Shown piece by piece: positions 20,659 through 33,403 of a stretch of 64,000 nucleotides of DNA. Both the position numbers and the translations under genes were made by a program. Under the pieces are notes generated by a model that worked only from the letters and a program-made list of their open reading frames with translations, searched no databases and had not been told where the DNA came from. Every line of letters begins with the position of its first letter. The first letter of the stretch is position 1. Source of the stretch: Angiostrongylus vasorum (Eukaryota; Nematoda; Chromadorea; Rhabditida; Metastrongylidae); assembly GCA_018806985.1 (NCBI GenBank), contig JADANN010000174.1:1686001-1750000 (forward strand). Reading direction: 5' to 3'.

Positions 20659-23600
20659 GTTTTGTTATCGCTGTTAATATTCTTCCTGCAACACGGCTTC
20701 GTTTCATCGAGATCCGTGTCCTTCAGCCGGAATATGGGGACCAGTCAGTATCTGATGATATCACAGTACACGTGTCAGACAATATTCGAGTCGAGTATCA
20801 TGGACAGCACTTGCCCGAGAACATTTGCGCATATCACAAAGTGAGTTATTTGGCATTGCCTTTGTTTTAGTCATGGGTAAGATAGTTTTCATATGCATAT
20901 CCCTTTTTTTCTTTTTGCGATACTATTCGGAACCTCCACCCTGAAAAAGAAAGGTTTGTGCCCTTTGTTTTCTGAAACGCCATGTTAGTTTTTTTCACTT
21001 TGTTTTTTTATTTAAAAAAATACGTGTTCTATTGCTGTCTTCTAGCTTTGACCGCACCGGTTGGATCTATATAAATCCATTCCAAAATATATCCAATCAT
21101 CCAACTTTAATTGGAAACACCTGCAGAATTTGTCAACCTGCCACGAGGCACTAAGGAGATGAACTGCCTGTCTGTCGCTAACCAGGCTGACCATTATCTT
21201 ACGTACGCATCTAATCATATTCGTCCATAAGTATTCACATGCTTGTGATTTTTTAACTTGTTTAAATTCTTGGGCTTACACGAGGACGCATGTGGTGCAG
21301 TGGTCGGAGGCGCCCTGCAACACATAGGGTCGATCCCGCGCCTTTGGCTCACCAAGCCTTCCATCCCTCTGGTGTCGGCAAATTGGTACCAGACTAGTCT
21401 GGGAGGATAGCAGCACTGGCTCGATACATCGGTTGGCCACCGCGAGTCATTGTAAAGGCCAGATATGCATTCAGTCACCTCCAAACGATGATTAATGAAG
21501 TCGAATGCATGGCGCATCTTTCGGATTGATCAACGCCTAGAGCTTTTAGCTTTTAAGACTTGTTATTGAAGAAGTGAATCATTCAAGCTGGAATGTTCAT
21601 CGAATGTAAATGCTGGGTTTCAGATGGCCACAAAAAGTTGTTGTTGGTTGCGATTACCCAATACGTGTACATCTCTTACGTGATCCTGAGCAGAAGCGGC
21701 CGCCCAGGGCTCTCTACATAGGAAGGGATTCAATGGCAAGATCCATTGCGTTTGTGGAAGATATACAGGTCCGGATGGTTTTCCTTTTTTTCTTACGAAA
21801 TTACTTTTTATTACACGCACGAGCTTCAGGTACCTCATCCATCTGCTCTTAATTATACGTCCCACATGTATTCACGTTTCGTAGTGTTTTCAAATAGGAC
21901 GCACAAACATTTGAACATGGTCAAAACGGTGAGTTGTTAATTTTGTAAATATATGTATATAATATAAATATGTGTAGTATATGTGTATTTAAATGAATGG
22001 ATGTGTATGTATACATGTATGTATGTATGCATGCATGTGTGTATGCGTATATCTTTCTGTGTATACAAGAGAGAAATGGGAATAAGGTGATGCGCAACAT
22101 TTTTTTTTCTTGGAAATCAATGATTTAGTTGAATGAGTTACTTCTTTATGAGAAATATTGAATTAATGGACATGAGTTACATGTATGTTTGTTTTACTAG
22201 CATTTGAGTAGAATTGGTCGAAACAGTAAAAAGGGAGGAAAACTAGCTGAGAGACGAACGAAACGAAGGACGCGCATGGTGTGGTAGTGAATGTGTTAGC
22301 CACCGGAAAGGATAATAACGTGTTTGTTCCCCACCGCAGACACCTGAGGTCCGGAGTTTTGCAGATATCTCAGCATCATAGTAAAAGCGGATTTAAATGA
22401 TTTAGGGTGAAAAGCACTAGTGACTTATTCTTCTATTATTCTGAGAAATTTGTATTATTTTTCCAGGAATACACCGTTTATGATCAGTCGTATCAGCTGT
22501 TATATCTGATTACTCGTAATGCTCTTGGAACGCTACATTGTACTGTTTATCGACTTCTCAATCTCTTTCCAGGTGTGTCAGTAGTCTGACTTTAAAAAAA
22601 AATTTTTTTTTGAACTATTGCTGTGAAAATTGCAGCTCCATCAAGATTGTGAGCATTTGTTTTTTCTTCTGTGCTTGGTTAAGGATGCCACGTGAAAAGC
22701 CTATCTTTTTCGATTTGTTCGTACTTCGGAGATGTTCTTAGAATTTTTAAATAGACTAAGCTTTTTTAAACCGTTCAAAATCAGGACAAGTGTTGCCGTT
22801 TCCTCCTCGACATTTTTTTGTGTTTAGTCTCTTTAGTACTCGTATTTATTATTTGTCCACATAGGAAATTTCACATATTTAGTTTAGTGTTGGTGCGGAA
22901 ATCCATCACATCATACTCTTCTTAGGTGACAACGATCCTCTTATGTTTGATATCAGATATGTTAACAACTTCGAAATGCATTTCTTAAACAAGGTTCGCA
23001 CTAACTGGATGGAAGATCCATATAGCGAAAGTGTGAGTTCGATTTTCCTGTGATGTTGGTAATTGTTTCTTGCTTCAATCTTTTCTGCAAGAGTTCGGTG
23101 GTAATTTCTTGTATGTTTTCGTTTTTTTGTGTATTTATGCTTTTATATGTTACTTTATTACTACTTTTCCGGCAATATTTATATCCCGTGGTTCATCGAA
23201 AAGGGTTCAGTTTTAGTAAGCTGAAAAGTTCTCTGCAAAAAGTTGCTTGGTTAGGTATTTTATGCTACTGCTAACGGAAACATTACGTCCATTCATGCCT
23301 TGCCAATGAATCGGATATTGTCCGCCTTGCAAGACGGAATTAGTGGAAAACGAGTCTTCTCTTATGACTCTTCTACGCGAAGCGTCATCAGGTTGGTCTA
23401 ATGACCTAAAGTGTTCCAGAAATTCTACATATTTCACTACTTCTTGATTGGCTTCTGATTGCAGTATATCTGGAAGTCTACTTTTCAGTCAACATTCACA
23501 AAATGGGTATAGTACCGTTTACATTCGGTAGGTTCGCCCATTTACCCAATTTCATTCTCATTTATAGGCCTCTTTTTTGCATTTTTTGTTTGAAAATCTT

Positions 23601-23916
23601 TTTTTGTTTGGAATAAAACAGTCAAGTACAACTACTTTTCCACAAATGACAAATGCAACCTGTTAAGGTCTTTCGCCAATTTAACTCAGCATTCTATTGG
23701 CCTATCATGTGCAATTAACGCTGAGGAGCAAACTGCTAATGATCTTCTTCTTTCAGTTACTATCGTGCGGTTTGTTTAAACCCTCTAAGTTCTTAATAAC
23801 TCAAAAGACCGATTTTCTGTGAACCTCGGCATGAATAATCGAAATATTTGTTCATACGTTTTTATGAACTGACCTCGGTGAGCTGATGCGAGGTTGGTAT
23901 AGTTGTCGTTGTTATT

Positions 23917-23950
<34 letters not shown>

Positions 23951-26900
23951 GTCGTTGGCTGACATTTTCGCAATTTCGGCTACCTCAGAACCGTCCTGTT
24001 ACGAATGAGACTGCTCTACTACACTCGCAACCTTCGCTGAGACGCAGGTGGATCCAGGGGATGGATTCCCTGTTTCCGCTGCGCCGATTTGGCACATACT
24101 TTCTGTATTTGCTAGGCGTATTCACGCATGCATGTGTGGGTGCGTTCTCGCTTATGCGGATTGTATTCTACGAGTCAATTCGGCCAAAAGTCTGCAATCA
24201 AGTGATAGAGAAGTATGTGGGAGGCGGTTAGGACTCGCCTCCAACAAACAAGCTCCATGTCCACTCTGGGAGAGCCCGGCAAGCTACCCGTGAGTATACC
24301 CACCCCCCACGTTCAGTGCCCAGGAAGCTATACGTGGATATCAAAATGCTAAACAGTAAAAAAAAACGGGCCTCATTCCCCTGACCCCGATAGAGCCCCC
24401 AATTTCGCAGCGTTGGGTAGGACGAGTACGGAGAGGCTGCTAAAATCTCAGGGCCAATGGAAGCTTCCTGGATTTTTAAAGAACTATGGTGGTGGCGATC
24501 TGTACCTACAATGCACGTACACTTGCATCCGAGTCCTCGATAGAAGACTTGCTCATGCAAGCAAGAAGGATGAGGTATGACGTCATCGGCCTGTTCGAGA
24601 CGAGACGAGCCACCCATTCAACGCCGTCCATGATACCGAAGAAGAACTGTTCCTCGGAACGTGCGACAGTAGAGGAGTTGGCGGCGTCGGCGTTCTCGTT
24701 AACACCAGTTTGTCCATGAACGTCGATTCATTCGAACAGCTTACAACCCGAATCGGACATTTACGGTTAAAACGGTGTGGATCAATACCGGCTTTGACAA
24801 TCTTCGTCGTTTCCGCGCCGACATCAAAGTATGAAGAAGTCGAAGCGTTCAATACGGACTTGGAGAAGTTCTACAGAGAAGACCATACATTCTTCAAGGT
24901 CATCATTGGAGATTTCAACACCACGACAGGACCAAGAAGAACGTCTGAAGAACGTCACATTGGGACTCATGCCTTAGAATCGAACGAACAGGGTGAGCGG
25001 CTCTCTCAGTAACTCGCAATTCCAGAAGCTCCAACCTCAACGCTGGACGTGGGAGTCTCCTAATGGAGAGTACCATAACGAAATAGACCACATCATAGTA
25101 AATAGAAGGTTTTGGCTAACCAATGTCGCTGTTGTCCCAAAATTCTACACGGGACCAGACCACCGTCTCCTTCGTGCAAGATTCTATTTCTCGCGAAAAG
25201 GAAAAAAAGCCGCTAAATTCAAAAACCGAAGTCCCAGAACCACCGTAAACTGGGACTTATTCAGTTCATTAGTCGGCTGCTGGGAAGATGCCGTTGTCCA
25301 TAACATCGACGAGGAATAAGATCGGCTCATTCAACATCCTCACGTTAGCGCTATGAAAACTGAGAGTTCGAAAGTCACCAAGAGACGTCTGTCTGCAGAA
25401 ACACTCGAGCTGATACGCCAGCGTGGAATCGCACCAACTGCAGGCAATCGCGAACTGACGTCCGAACTTGCAAAATAGTGCAGACAGGCGATAAAAGAGG
25501 ATTTAAAGAGAGAAGAGCAGCAGTAATGGTCGAAACTGCAGAGACTGGGAAAAGCATTCGCAAAGCCCACCGAAGCTTCGCCAATTACAAGACCAAGATG
25601 ATTGCACTCCGACGCCCAGACGGAACAGTTACAGCGTCCAGAAAGGCAATGCAGAAAATCATTCACAAATACTACTCAGATCTCTTCGATAGCCACGTCC
25701 ACCTCCCGTCATATGAAGTAAAGGCGGATGGATGTGTTGTACCACCGGTTCTCCTTCCGAAATCCGACATGCCATTTCGTCAGTGAAAAATCGAACAGCA
25801 CCAAGTCCAGACAGGATAAGACCAGAACACCTGAAGAACCTTCCTCCAGTCCTCGTAACACACTAGCTCGGCTCCTCACACGTTAGCTGTCTGAATGCAT
25901 GGTCCCTACTCAGTGGAAGACCAGCAAGACTGTGTTATTGTTCAAGAAGTGTGACCTACACGATATTGGCAACTATCACCCAATCTGCTTGCTGTCTGTC
26001 GTATAAAAATTTTTACTCGAGTCATCCTAAACAGGATTGACAGAACATTGCACGAAGGACAGCCATGTGAGCAAGCAGAGTTTCGAAAAGGATTTAGTGC
26101 AATGGACCATATCTACACGATAGCAAGGCTCATTGAAGTGTCGCAAGAGTACAAAAGACCGTTCAGTCTCACTTTCATCGATTTACAGAAGGCCTTTGAT
26201 TCAACTGATATAGAAGCAGTCATGGAAGCCCTCTGATAGTCAAGGAGTCCCTACTCAGTACATAAAGATTCTTTGTGAGCTGTACAAGAATTTCACAATC
26301 AAGATATCACCGTTCTACAACAATATTAAAATCGACGTCAAAACAGAAGTTAGGCAAGGCGACACCATCCCGCCAAAATTATTTACCGCCACTCTCCAGA
26401 ACGTCATGCGAACATTGGAATGGGATAATATGGGAGTGAAAATCGACGGTCGGCAGTTACACCATCTTCGCTTTGCTGATGACATCGTCCTTATAGCACC
26501 AAACATTAGCCAAGTGGAACGTATGCTTGCCGACTTTGATAAAGCCTGTGGAAAGATTGGTTTTCCACTAAATCTCACAGGAACGATGTTCATAAAGAAC
26601 GGATTGATTTCGTATGCCCCATTCACGCTCAACGGAAGAAATATCTCCGAATGCTCCAGTTATGTCTATCTAGGCCGGAAAATCAATATGATGAACGACT
26701 TTGCTCCAGAGCTGAGCAGAAGAAAACGAGCGACCTGGGAGCTTTCAAGAGCATCGAGGATGTAGTGAAAGAGAACAAAGAACACCCGACTCTGTGCCCA
26801 CCTTTTCGACTCAACGGTACTTCCTGCCCTAACGTATGCGTCAGAAACCTGGTCGATGCGTAAGCAGGATGAAAGATCACTCAGCGTTCTCGAACGCGCA

Positions 26901-29261
26901 GTCGAAAGGACGATGCATCCTGGGAGTATCCCGTTTCACAGAAGTAAGGGAAGGGATCCGAAGCTCCGACCTACGTCAACAATCAAAAATCAAAGGTACC
27001 GTTCTGTACGCCAAACAGTCGAAGATAAGGTGGGCCGGACACGTAATGCGTATGGACGAATGACAACGGATGGACAAGAGCCGTTAGTGACTGGATTTCT
27101 TGGGATGTCAAACGTACTTGCAGGCAGACCACCGACCCTATGGTCAGAGTTCTTCACGAGGAGCCTAGAAGAAGGATATGATGCTCGGCGAGTCCATAGA
27201 GCGAGCAGAACCCACTGGGCTACTCTTGCACGCAACAGGGAAAAATGGAAGATTTACTGGCGCTCGCTCGAGTCAGTCGACGATCAACGGGACTGCAGGT
27301 GATACAGACGATGTTCTTTAATAGCTATCTCTGAGATAGCCGTTATTTCAACGGAATGTTTGGTTGAAGTTGCTGACAAGTGTCGCGACTGTATTAACTT
27401 CACATACCAATTTTTATTCTTGAGACAAGACTTTGAAGGTCGAATGTCAGGTATCAGAGTAGCAGTTTAATAAAACCGGAGCCGAAATTTTTCTTTTTCA
27501 TGTTTATGCCTTTTTTCAAACTTTTAGTTGGTCGTTTTTAAAGGGACTGGGACTACTGTATGTTGCGCGATGGACCTTTAGCTGATCCAATGTCGTGCTC
27601 TGCAGAAAGAGCGCAATGGATGCTTAAGGAAGGAATGGTATCTTCTAGTACTATTATACTTTATTCCATATTTTTTAAAATTGTTTGGAAAGTTGAGTAT
27701 GTCTTCAATCTTTAACGTAATACGGCCATCCATGTTATGGTAAACATTGTGGAAGTGAATAGTTTCAGTAGCGATAGCTGCAAGCGCTAAGGACACCTTT
27801 AGGAACACCACTGTATCTTCCTGAAAGAAATTCCATTGTGTCATGTTTTTTCTGTTTTCGAACTATAAGCTACGACGCAACAAGTGAACAGTCATGTTTC
27901 GTGAGCCATGAAAAAATCAGGTTTTCATCTTGATGGAATAATAAAATTTGTATCTTATAGGCAAAGATCTTTGGTAAATGTTTCCTCTCCAGTAGGTACG
28001 AGATTACTAATAATAAGGTTTATTAAGGTTTATTTGATGCTGGCAAACGTTTCGGCAGTTTACTTTTTTTCAGAGATTAAAAAAGTCAAACTGACACGGA
28101 ATCGGCTTAGTCAGAAACCTTCGTAACATCAGCAAAAATGAAGAGATTCGTACGTTCCAATGAGGGCAAGGTGGTCAAAGTGGATGAAATGTGTTGCACG
28201 CAGTGTATTCTCTTTTCACTGGTTTATTTGGTTGCTCAGCAGTTTCTTTTTTACTACACTCTATAGTATCTACTTCATCGATAACTTCTCCAGCACAGAC
28301 GTTATATCAGGAGGGGCGATAGCAAACATAAAGGATAGTGATGCTTGCGAACCACGATTGGTTTTGTTTGTCAGAAACTGTTTTGCTTGCACCTGTTCCC
28401 CAGTGCATGTTATTCACTTGTGCATTCTACAGCTTAGTATAAAGGTAAAGAAAAGGAAAGCCTGATTTTTTCATAGTTCTTACTACCATTTATATAGCAA
28501 AAAGAAAACTATAGACCAACATACTGCACTTCTATCTTCTACTTTTCATCTACTTATCACTTTAATTCCTTATGTGCCACAGTTTGATAGACATGATATT
28601 TATTAATATTTCGTTCGGCGATATAAGCAGTGAAAGGTTTAACTCATGAAAATGAATATTTTAGCGAGGAAGATCATAAAACACCCTACCACGCTACTAT
28701 TTTACAGAAAAAAAAATTCAGTTGCTCAATTTTTTAAGAAGTAGCAGCTCACACTTTGTAGTCGCTGGTGATTTTATAGGTCGCTGAATCGGGAAGCCTG
28801 TGGTCTACTATTTTGATCGTCGTGGTCATTACACTCTCAGCTGTGCGTTTTTATTTTTTGTTCATTTCATTCTTTGGTGTTCTTGAATACAACTCAATAT
28901 TTTCTGTCCTTCTTGGATTAACGTTTTGCCCTTCTAAGCTTTGGCCGTACAACACTTTTTTTCTTGTGGTAAAATATTAGGTAAATATTCCCCCTATCCA
29001 AGTAGCTCTGAGGATTTCAGTTGCTTCTTCTTCTGATTCTGCATATTTGTTGGCTAAGGCGAAATTTGGACGACACTTTTGAGGAAGTGGTGAGTTTTCA
29101 TGCATGTCTTTCAATATTTCTTAAAGATGTTACCTGCGTGTTTTCTAAATAATTGGTCTTATCAGTTTTCTTCTCAGCAAGAAGCAACTAGCTTCCGTTA
29201 TCCCGGTATTCGTGGTTATTATCCGGATATGGACATGTCTGTTGATCGGTGGAATTATTAG
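20649..29261 (+). CDS. Single-pass type I membrane protein, 461 residues, family not recognised
   Basis: Fourteen exons: 20649-20840 (ATG at 20656), 21624-21768, 22467-22572, 22926-23032, 23255-23391, 23465-23527, 23668-23769, 27544-27637, 27961-27991, 28074-28122, 28294-28444, 28780-28842, 29021-29089 and 29178-29261 (TAG). All 13 junctions keep frame, giving 1386 coding nt. The N-terminus [18 protein letters not shown] is a signal peptide. The ectodomain has sequons near residue 190 (NIT) and 252 (NLT), several cysteines (for example 40, 53, 71, 135, 262, 287, 300) and segments such as [14 protein letters not shown] and [16 protein letters not shown] hydrophobic helix at about 397-422 ([22 protein letters not shown]), stopped by RR, precedes a cytosolic tail of about 38 residues with RYPGIRGYY. 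The predicted topology is ectodomain outside or in the lumen, tail in the cytosol. The ATG is 7 nt after TTTTCCAG, consistent with SL trans-splicing. Intron 7 holds an RTE copy. The weakest site is the acceptor of exon 7 (GTTAAG); an upstream in-frame extension is possible. I do not recognise the family. Confidence 0.7.
21280..21552 (+). repeat. Family A tRNA-like SINE, copy 2
   Basis: Plus-strand copy with A-box-like TGGTGCAGTGG and B-box-like GGTCGATCCCG, then the shared core (CCAGACTAGTCTGGGAGGATA) and tail (GATCAACGCC). It lies in intron 1 of the type I membrane-protein gene. Confidence 0.75.
21945..22060 (+). repeat. TGTA-rich simple repeat
   Basis: Imperfect TGTATGTA/ATGTGTAT units with a purest part GTATGTATGTATGCATGCAT, in intron 2 of the type I membrane-protein gene. 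Confidence 0.7.
22255..22390 (-). repeat. Family C repeat in intron 2 of the type I membrane-protein gene
   Basis: Contains CGCATGGTGTGGTAGTGAAT, CACCGCAGACACCTGAGGTC and GATATCTCAGCATCA. Confidence 0.7.
23915..23955 (+). repeat. (GTC)n microsatellite
   Basis: About twelve GTC/CGT units just before the RTE copy, in intron 7 of the type I membrane-protein gene. Confidence 0.85.
24037..27312 (+). mobile_element. RTE-type LINE, near full length, defective
   Basis: Begins at CTGAGACGCAGGTGG, the same 5' edge as the minus-strand copy at 46348, and ends in AGGTGATACAG. An untranslated leader of about 450 nt precedes an endonuclease region starting [18 protein letters not shown] (24486), with VIIGDFN further on. 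The reverse transcriptase includes [15 protein letters not shown] and the catalytic [13 protein letters not shown] at about 26466. The post-RT domain has [11 protein letters not shown]. In-frame stops at 25317 (TAA) and 25476 (TAG), plus TATAAAAA near 26005 and frameshifts, show it is dead. It lies in intron 7 of the type I membrane-protein gene, in the sense orientation. Confidence 0.9.
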
Positions 29262-29699
29262 ATACATCCTATGTATGCCGCAGTCGTTCTGACCTTTCTT
29301 TCAAGTGAGGACGTCTCCTCCACGTGGTTTGTTTCACCACGGATTATAATTTCATTTATGTTTTTGTGAGCTTTATTTAATGCAACCAAACCCTCATTGT
29401 TAAATGAATGGATATTCCTATATAATCTCATGTTTGACACTTGGTTAACCTTGTTTCTGTGCTTGATGTTGTTTAGTGTCAGGAACGTTGAGGAGATTTT
29501 GTTTACATAGTTTATTGTTGATTTTATTTGTATGTGTATTCATACGCATGACCACATTTTTGGTAATGAACCTAAATCTTTTGCAAAAGCTTACAGCTCG
29601 TGTGTATATGCTGTTATTATTCAAATTCATCTTCAGAAAGCTTAGTAGTAGTTCGTAATGCAGTGCTTAGAAAATTCGCGTCTATGCCCAATTTCAAAA

Positions 29700-29962
29700 A
29701 GGGCGCGTGTGGCGCAGTGGTCGAAGGCGCCCTGCGATACACACGTGGTCGATCCCCGTGCTCAAGGCTCACGGTCTTCCATCCCTCCGGGGTCTTGATA
29801 CCCGACTTATCTGGGAGGATAGCAGTACGGGCTCCATGCTTCGGTAGACCACTGCGAGTCACTGTAAAGGCCAGGTATGCATTCAATCACCTTTAAACGA
29901 TGCTTAATGAAGTCTAATACATGGCGCATCCCTCAGTGACTGATCAACACCAAGAGCAGCAC
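29700..29962 (+). repeat. Family A tRNA-like SINE, copy 3
   Basis: Plus-strand copy with GTGTGGCGCAGTGGTCG and GGTCGATCCCCG. It lies about 440 bp downstream of the type I membrane-protein stop codon, in the convergent intergenic region. Confidence 0.8.
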
Positions 29963-30244
29963 TTTTATTCATCCTATGCCTATTTTTGGCCAGGTGCAGT
30001 ATTATGTCCTAAACAATTTTTCGCTGCGCTTTGTGCATTAAATCCAACGGAGATGGCCTGTTGTGCATCCACAAAAATGGTTACCTTTTTTGTTTTCTGT
30101 TCCATAATTCTGATTTGTCATGTACTATAGCAGTAATTTATGTTTTTTATTCATTGTAGATATACTCTGTCTGTCCACCGGTCAAGCATCTCCTTCAGCA
30201 TCAGTTTCACAAATATACTGACACAAGTACAAGGTTGTTGGGAT

Positions 30245-30465
30245 ACGAGAAAAACTAGGGACTTCAGATGGGCTTCGAACCCGCGATTACCATTGCCGAG
30301 AGCTTACACGCTATCCAGCGCACCAATGGAGCCCCTTGTTTCGCCTTCCTTTCAGCCGTGTTTTCACTCTATCAGTGCTTTCAGCAACCACTCGTCAACA
30401 GGAATCATGTGAAGAGTACGAGTCGGCATTGAACCGACTGAATCTGATGCTGCAGTCAAAATCAC
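30245..30465 (+). repeat. Family C-related tRNA-like repeat
   Basis: Has CTTCGAACCCGCGATTACC (reverse of a B box), then GCACCAATGGAGCCC and TTTCGCCTTCCTTTCAGCC, as in the 51.1 and 59.9 kb copies. Confidence 0.5.
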
Positions 30466-32461
30466 AATTCTTCACATCTCTTTGCTGCCTACTCTTTTTT
30501 CATGACAAAAAGAATAAGTAGTAAATAAAAGTGAAAGCATGTAATGTGTATATTTCTGCATTCGGCGGTATACGATATGAACTACATTTTGGGTCGATCG
30601 GTCATGGAGAGCGGACAATAAGCATCTAAAGGCTGATGAAAATGTGGAACTTGTCTGGTTTTCGAGGAATCTGATGAAATTGAACAGGAGGATGACAACG
30701 AGGATGAAGATGACCAGTTTGGGATTCACTAGCCAGACATTATGGTGCCTTATGATTGTTGGATTTGGGCAACATTCGTTCTATTGTTGATCAACAGCCG
30801 CTCGAATGCACAAACCGGATATATTTGTGTAAATTATTTATGGTTAATATTTGAGACCTGGTTGTGCAAACGACCAACAGATACAAAGTAGAGATGGATC
30901 AATTATGAGGATTAGCAGCTACCGAGATGAAGATACTCATTGTTCTTTGCTTTCATATGGAAAATGTTAGACTTCCACAGGCTTTTCTTGGCTCACGACA
31001 GGCACATTATGAAAGGAAAGCCATATGTTTATTACAAAGTTGCAAGACCTTTTTTTTCAAGAGAAATACATAGTTCGATAATGCAACACCAAAATACCAT
31101 GCCGAAAAGTCGCGGAGATTTTACTTTCTTATTGGACTGGATAATGAAGTCACTCGATTGTCAGAAAAGGGCGTAAGAGTTGAATGGACATTACTGTCAA
31201 GTCTTTGTTTTGCACAAGTACGAGGAAGATGGAAAATAGCAATGATGCTGAAGCACCTGGAGGAAATATGATGGAGTATAGGATGAGATATGTAGTGGAA
31301 GAAAATCCAGCTCATGGTAAACCCACGGTGTAAAATTGAGAAAATCGAACGAGATGGTTCTCTGATTACAGCGATAACCTCGTTGCTGTACCTTATATCT
31401 TCAATAAGCATGAAAAACAACACGGAATAGTAATTACGCAGAACCAGATCATCATGGACTGCGTCCGGGCCTCCCGGAGAAACCACTGAGAAAGTCCTGA
31501 AATCGAAATTCCGCATATGCCTTTATGAACTGATTCTACTCTCAGGACTCTGCTATGAAGAAGAGATGTGGGTTGATACACGAAGCGTTTTACGTACCAT
31601 CCGTACCAGGGTTCAATAATATCATCTGTAATCTGACCGACACCCATGAAACCAAGCATGACCACTAAGGTCATAGCTTCGAGAAATATCTTGTCCCCAA
31701 GATCCAGGGAAATACAGATAGAATGCGAGACATGAATGGGACGGTCGTATAATGCGCACTGAACTTCAGAAGTATGCAGGTGTCCTTACAATAACCAGTT
31801 GTAGGATGGGCAGTGTGTCTGCGGCGCTCGTCAACCAGCTTGTCTTCCCTGATCGTCGTATACAAAGAAGGATGAGGGATGTGCTGAGATAGGCCCTACT
31901 CTTGAAAGATATTGCAAAAGAAGCTAGTATGACAAAGGAACACCAAGAAAAATTCTTTGAAATCAATGCATATGTTCTGTTTGTCTCATAATAGGCGGAG
32001 TAAGATTATATACCGCGCACTCTTGCCTTACCTGATCGAGGTGTTCTCCATCGCGTTATATCGCTAGATTTCATCAATTGATCAAGCTTCTATAACATGA
32101 CTTTGGATGTAGTGATGATTCCCTATCATCACTGATTTCTACTAGAGCTGTCCTTAAATGAGTTACATACTAGGTTTTTAGAGAGGTGAATTATGGATCA
32201 CCGCTTTTTTGCGCAAGACTTTTTTCTAGAAAGTTTGCAGTACTGAGCGTGGTTCTGTATGGATTTAAAAGTAGCAACAGATGTTCGCAACGAATAATTG
32301 TAACATCTCAAGCACGAAGACCATTTGGCTATATGTGCAATATTATGTTCCTCTTAACACTACCAATAGGTCCACTAGAAAATGGTCACTTTTCTGGAAA
32401 ACGGACAACTCTTCTCGTGCATTCTAGTGGGGACATTTGGATTTTCCGAAAAATCTTTTCA

Positions 32462-32612
32462 TAACCACAATGATGCTGAGATATTTGCAAAACTCCGAAC
32501 AGCAGGTCCCTGCGGTGGGGAACGAACGCGCTATTACCCTCTCCGAGGGCTAACGTGTTCACAACCACACTATGCGGGTCCTTCGTTTCGCCTCTCCCCC
32601 GTTTATATTTTT
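32462..32612 (+). repeat. Family C repeat downstream of the phosphatase stop
   Basis: AACCACAATGATGCTGAGAT, CTGCGGTGGGGAACGAACGC and CCTTCGTTTCGCCTC match the 57.3 kb copy very closely. Confidence 0.75.
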
Positions 32613-33403
32613 TCGCAGAAGAAAAACAAACTTTGTGTTGGGTAATCAAAGCACGTGATTTTAGCTGTTACTGACAACAACAGAAATACAAATCAAAAGA
32701 TTTTATTGTAATTACGGAGCGCTTGATATACAAACATTGCAATATGAACATCAATATGCTGTATAAAATTCTATAATGCAAAGATGAACCCGTATCAAAT
32801 TATATTCTCACTGTAAAATAAGAAATGAGGGCAACTATATGTGAAGACACTGGCTTTGACAAGGTGTGCTACATTTGATTGAACCACGATACCCGTAAAG
32901 CGGAGCAGAAGTGTTTATTGCATGATCAGCGGGGACTGAAAGGCTTAACCACTTAGATCTTATAACACAAAATTCACCACAACTTCATTTCGACGTCAAT
33001 AATATGCACCTGATTTCTTATTTTTTTCCTCTAGTAATCACCATATATTTATTTAGATTGTTAAGTTTAAACAAGGTTGTAATATATATTTAAACTGAAC
33101 TATCTAAAAAAATGTATTAGTCGTTCACGCCGAAGTAAAGTAGAAGTCGGTTTAGTAAGGTAATAACTACGATTACAATATTTGGAATATGCCTGGAAAG
33201 CTGTTAGATGGTTAACGGTTTGAAAGAAGATCTAAAGTACTACAGTAACAGTAATTGAAGCTCCAAACAGAATCTTGCTATTCCAACTGTAATTCCACTA
33301 CTGTAAATGACTGGTGCGTTCTATTGTCGCCTAACTGAGTTGCGATGAGGATTCGCAGTTACTTTAGGACTCGGATCTAGAAGAGCGTCATTCTGAAAAC
33401 CTG

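Larger units (their letters stand above)
29262..33403. other. Convergent intergenic region
   Basis: Lies between the stop of the type I membrane-protein gene and that of the phosphatase. It holds a SINE (29700-29962), family C repeats (30245, 32462), and 30.5-32.0 kb with overlapping open fragments on both strands. These include a plus-strand acidic end EESDEIEQEDDNEDEDDQFG near 30720 and a minus-strand apolar block VVMLGFMGVGQI near 31660. They look like debris of one or two elements that I cannot name. Minus-strand AATAAA motifs near 33050, 32920 and 32700 could serve the phosphatase mRNA. Confidence 0.4.

Noticed and set aside
20592..20870. A longer open frame over exon 1 of the type I membrane-protein gene (with [17 protein letters not shown]), resembling a VSDNIR-type motif of nuclear-pore gp210
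   Set aside because: This frame ends in phase 0 at the 20840 donor, while the next exon needs phase 2. Only the signal-peptide frame joins the rest of the gene.
21280..21352. The SINE heads as functional tRNA genes
   Set aside because: A- and B-box-like blocks are present, but I see no complete cloverleaf with a paired acceptor stem, and each head continues into a repeat body.
25340..25666. A 108-codon minus-strand frame, almost repeated at 38558-38884
   Set aside because: It is antisense to the RTE element. Its conservation between the two copies reflects the recent shared origin of the elements, not a separate gene.
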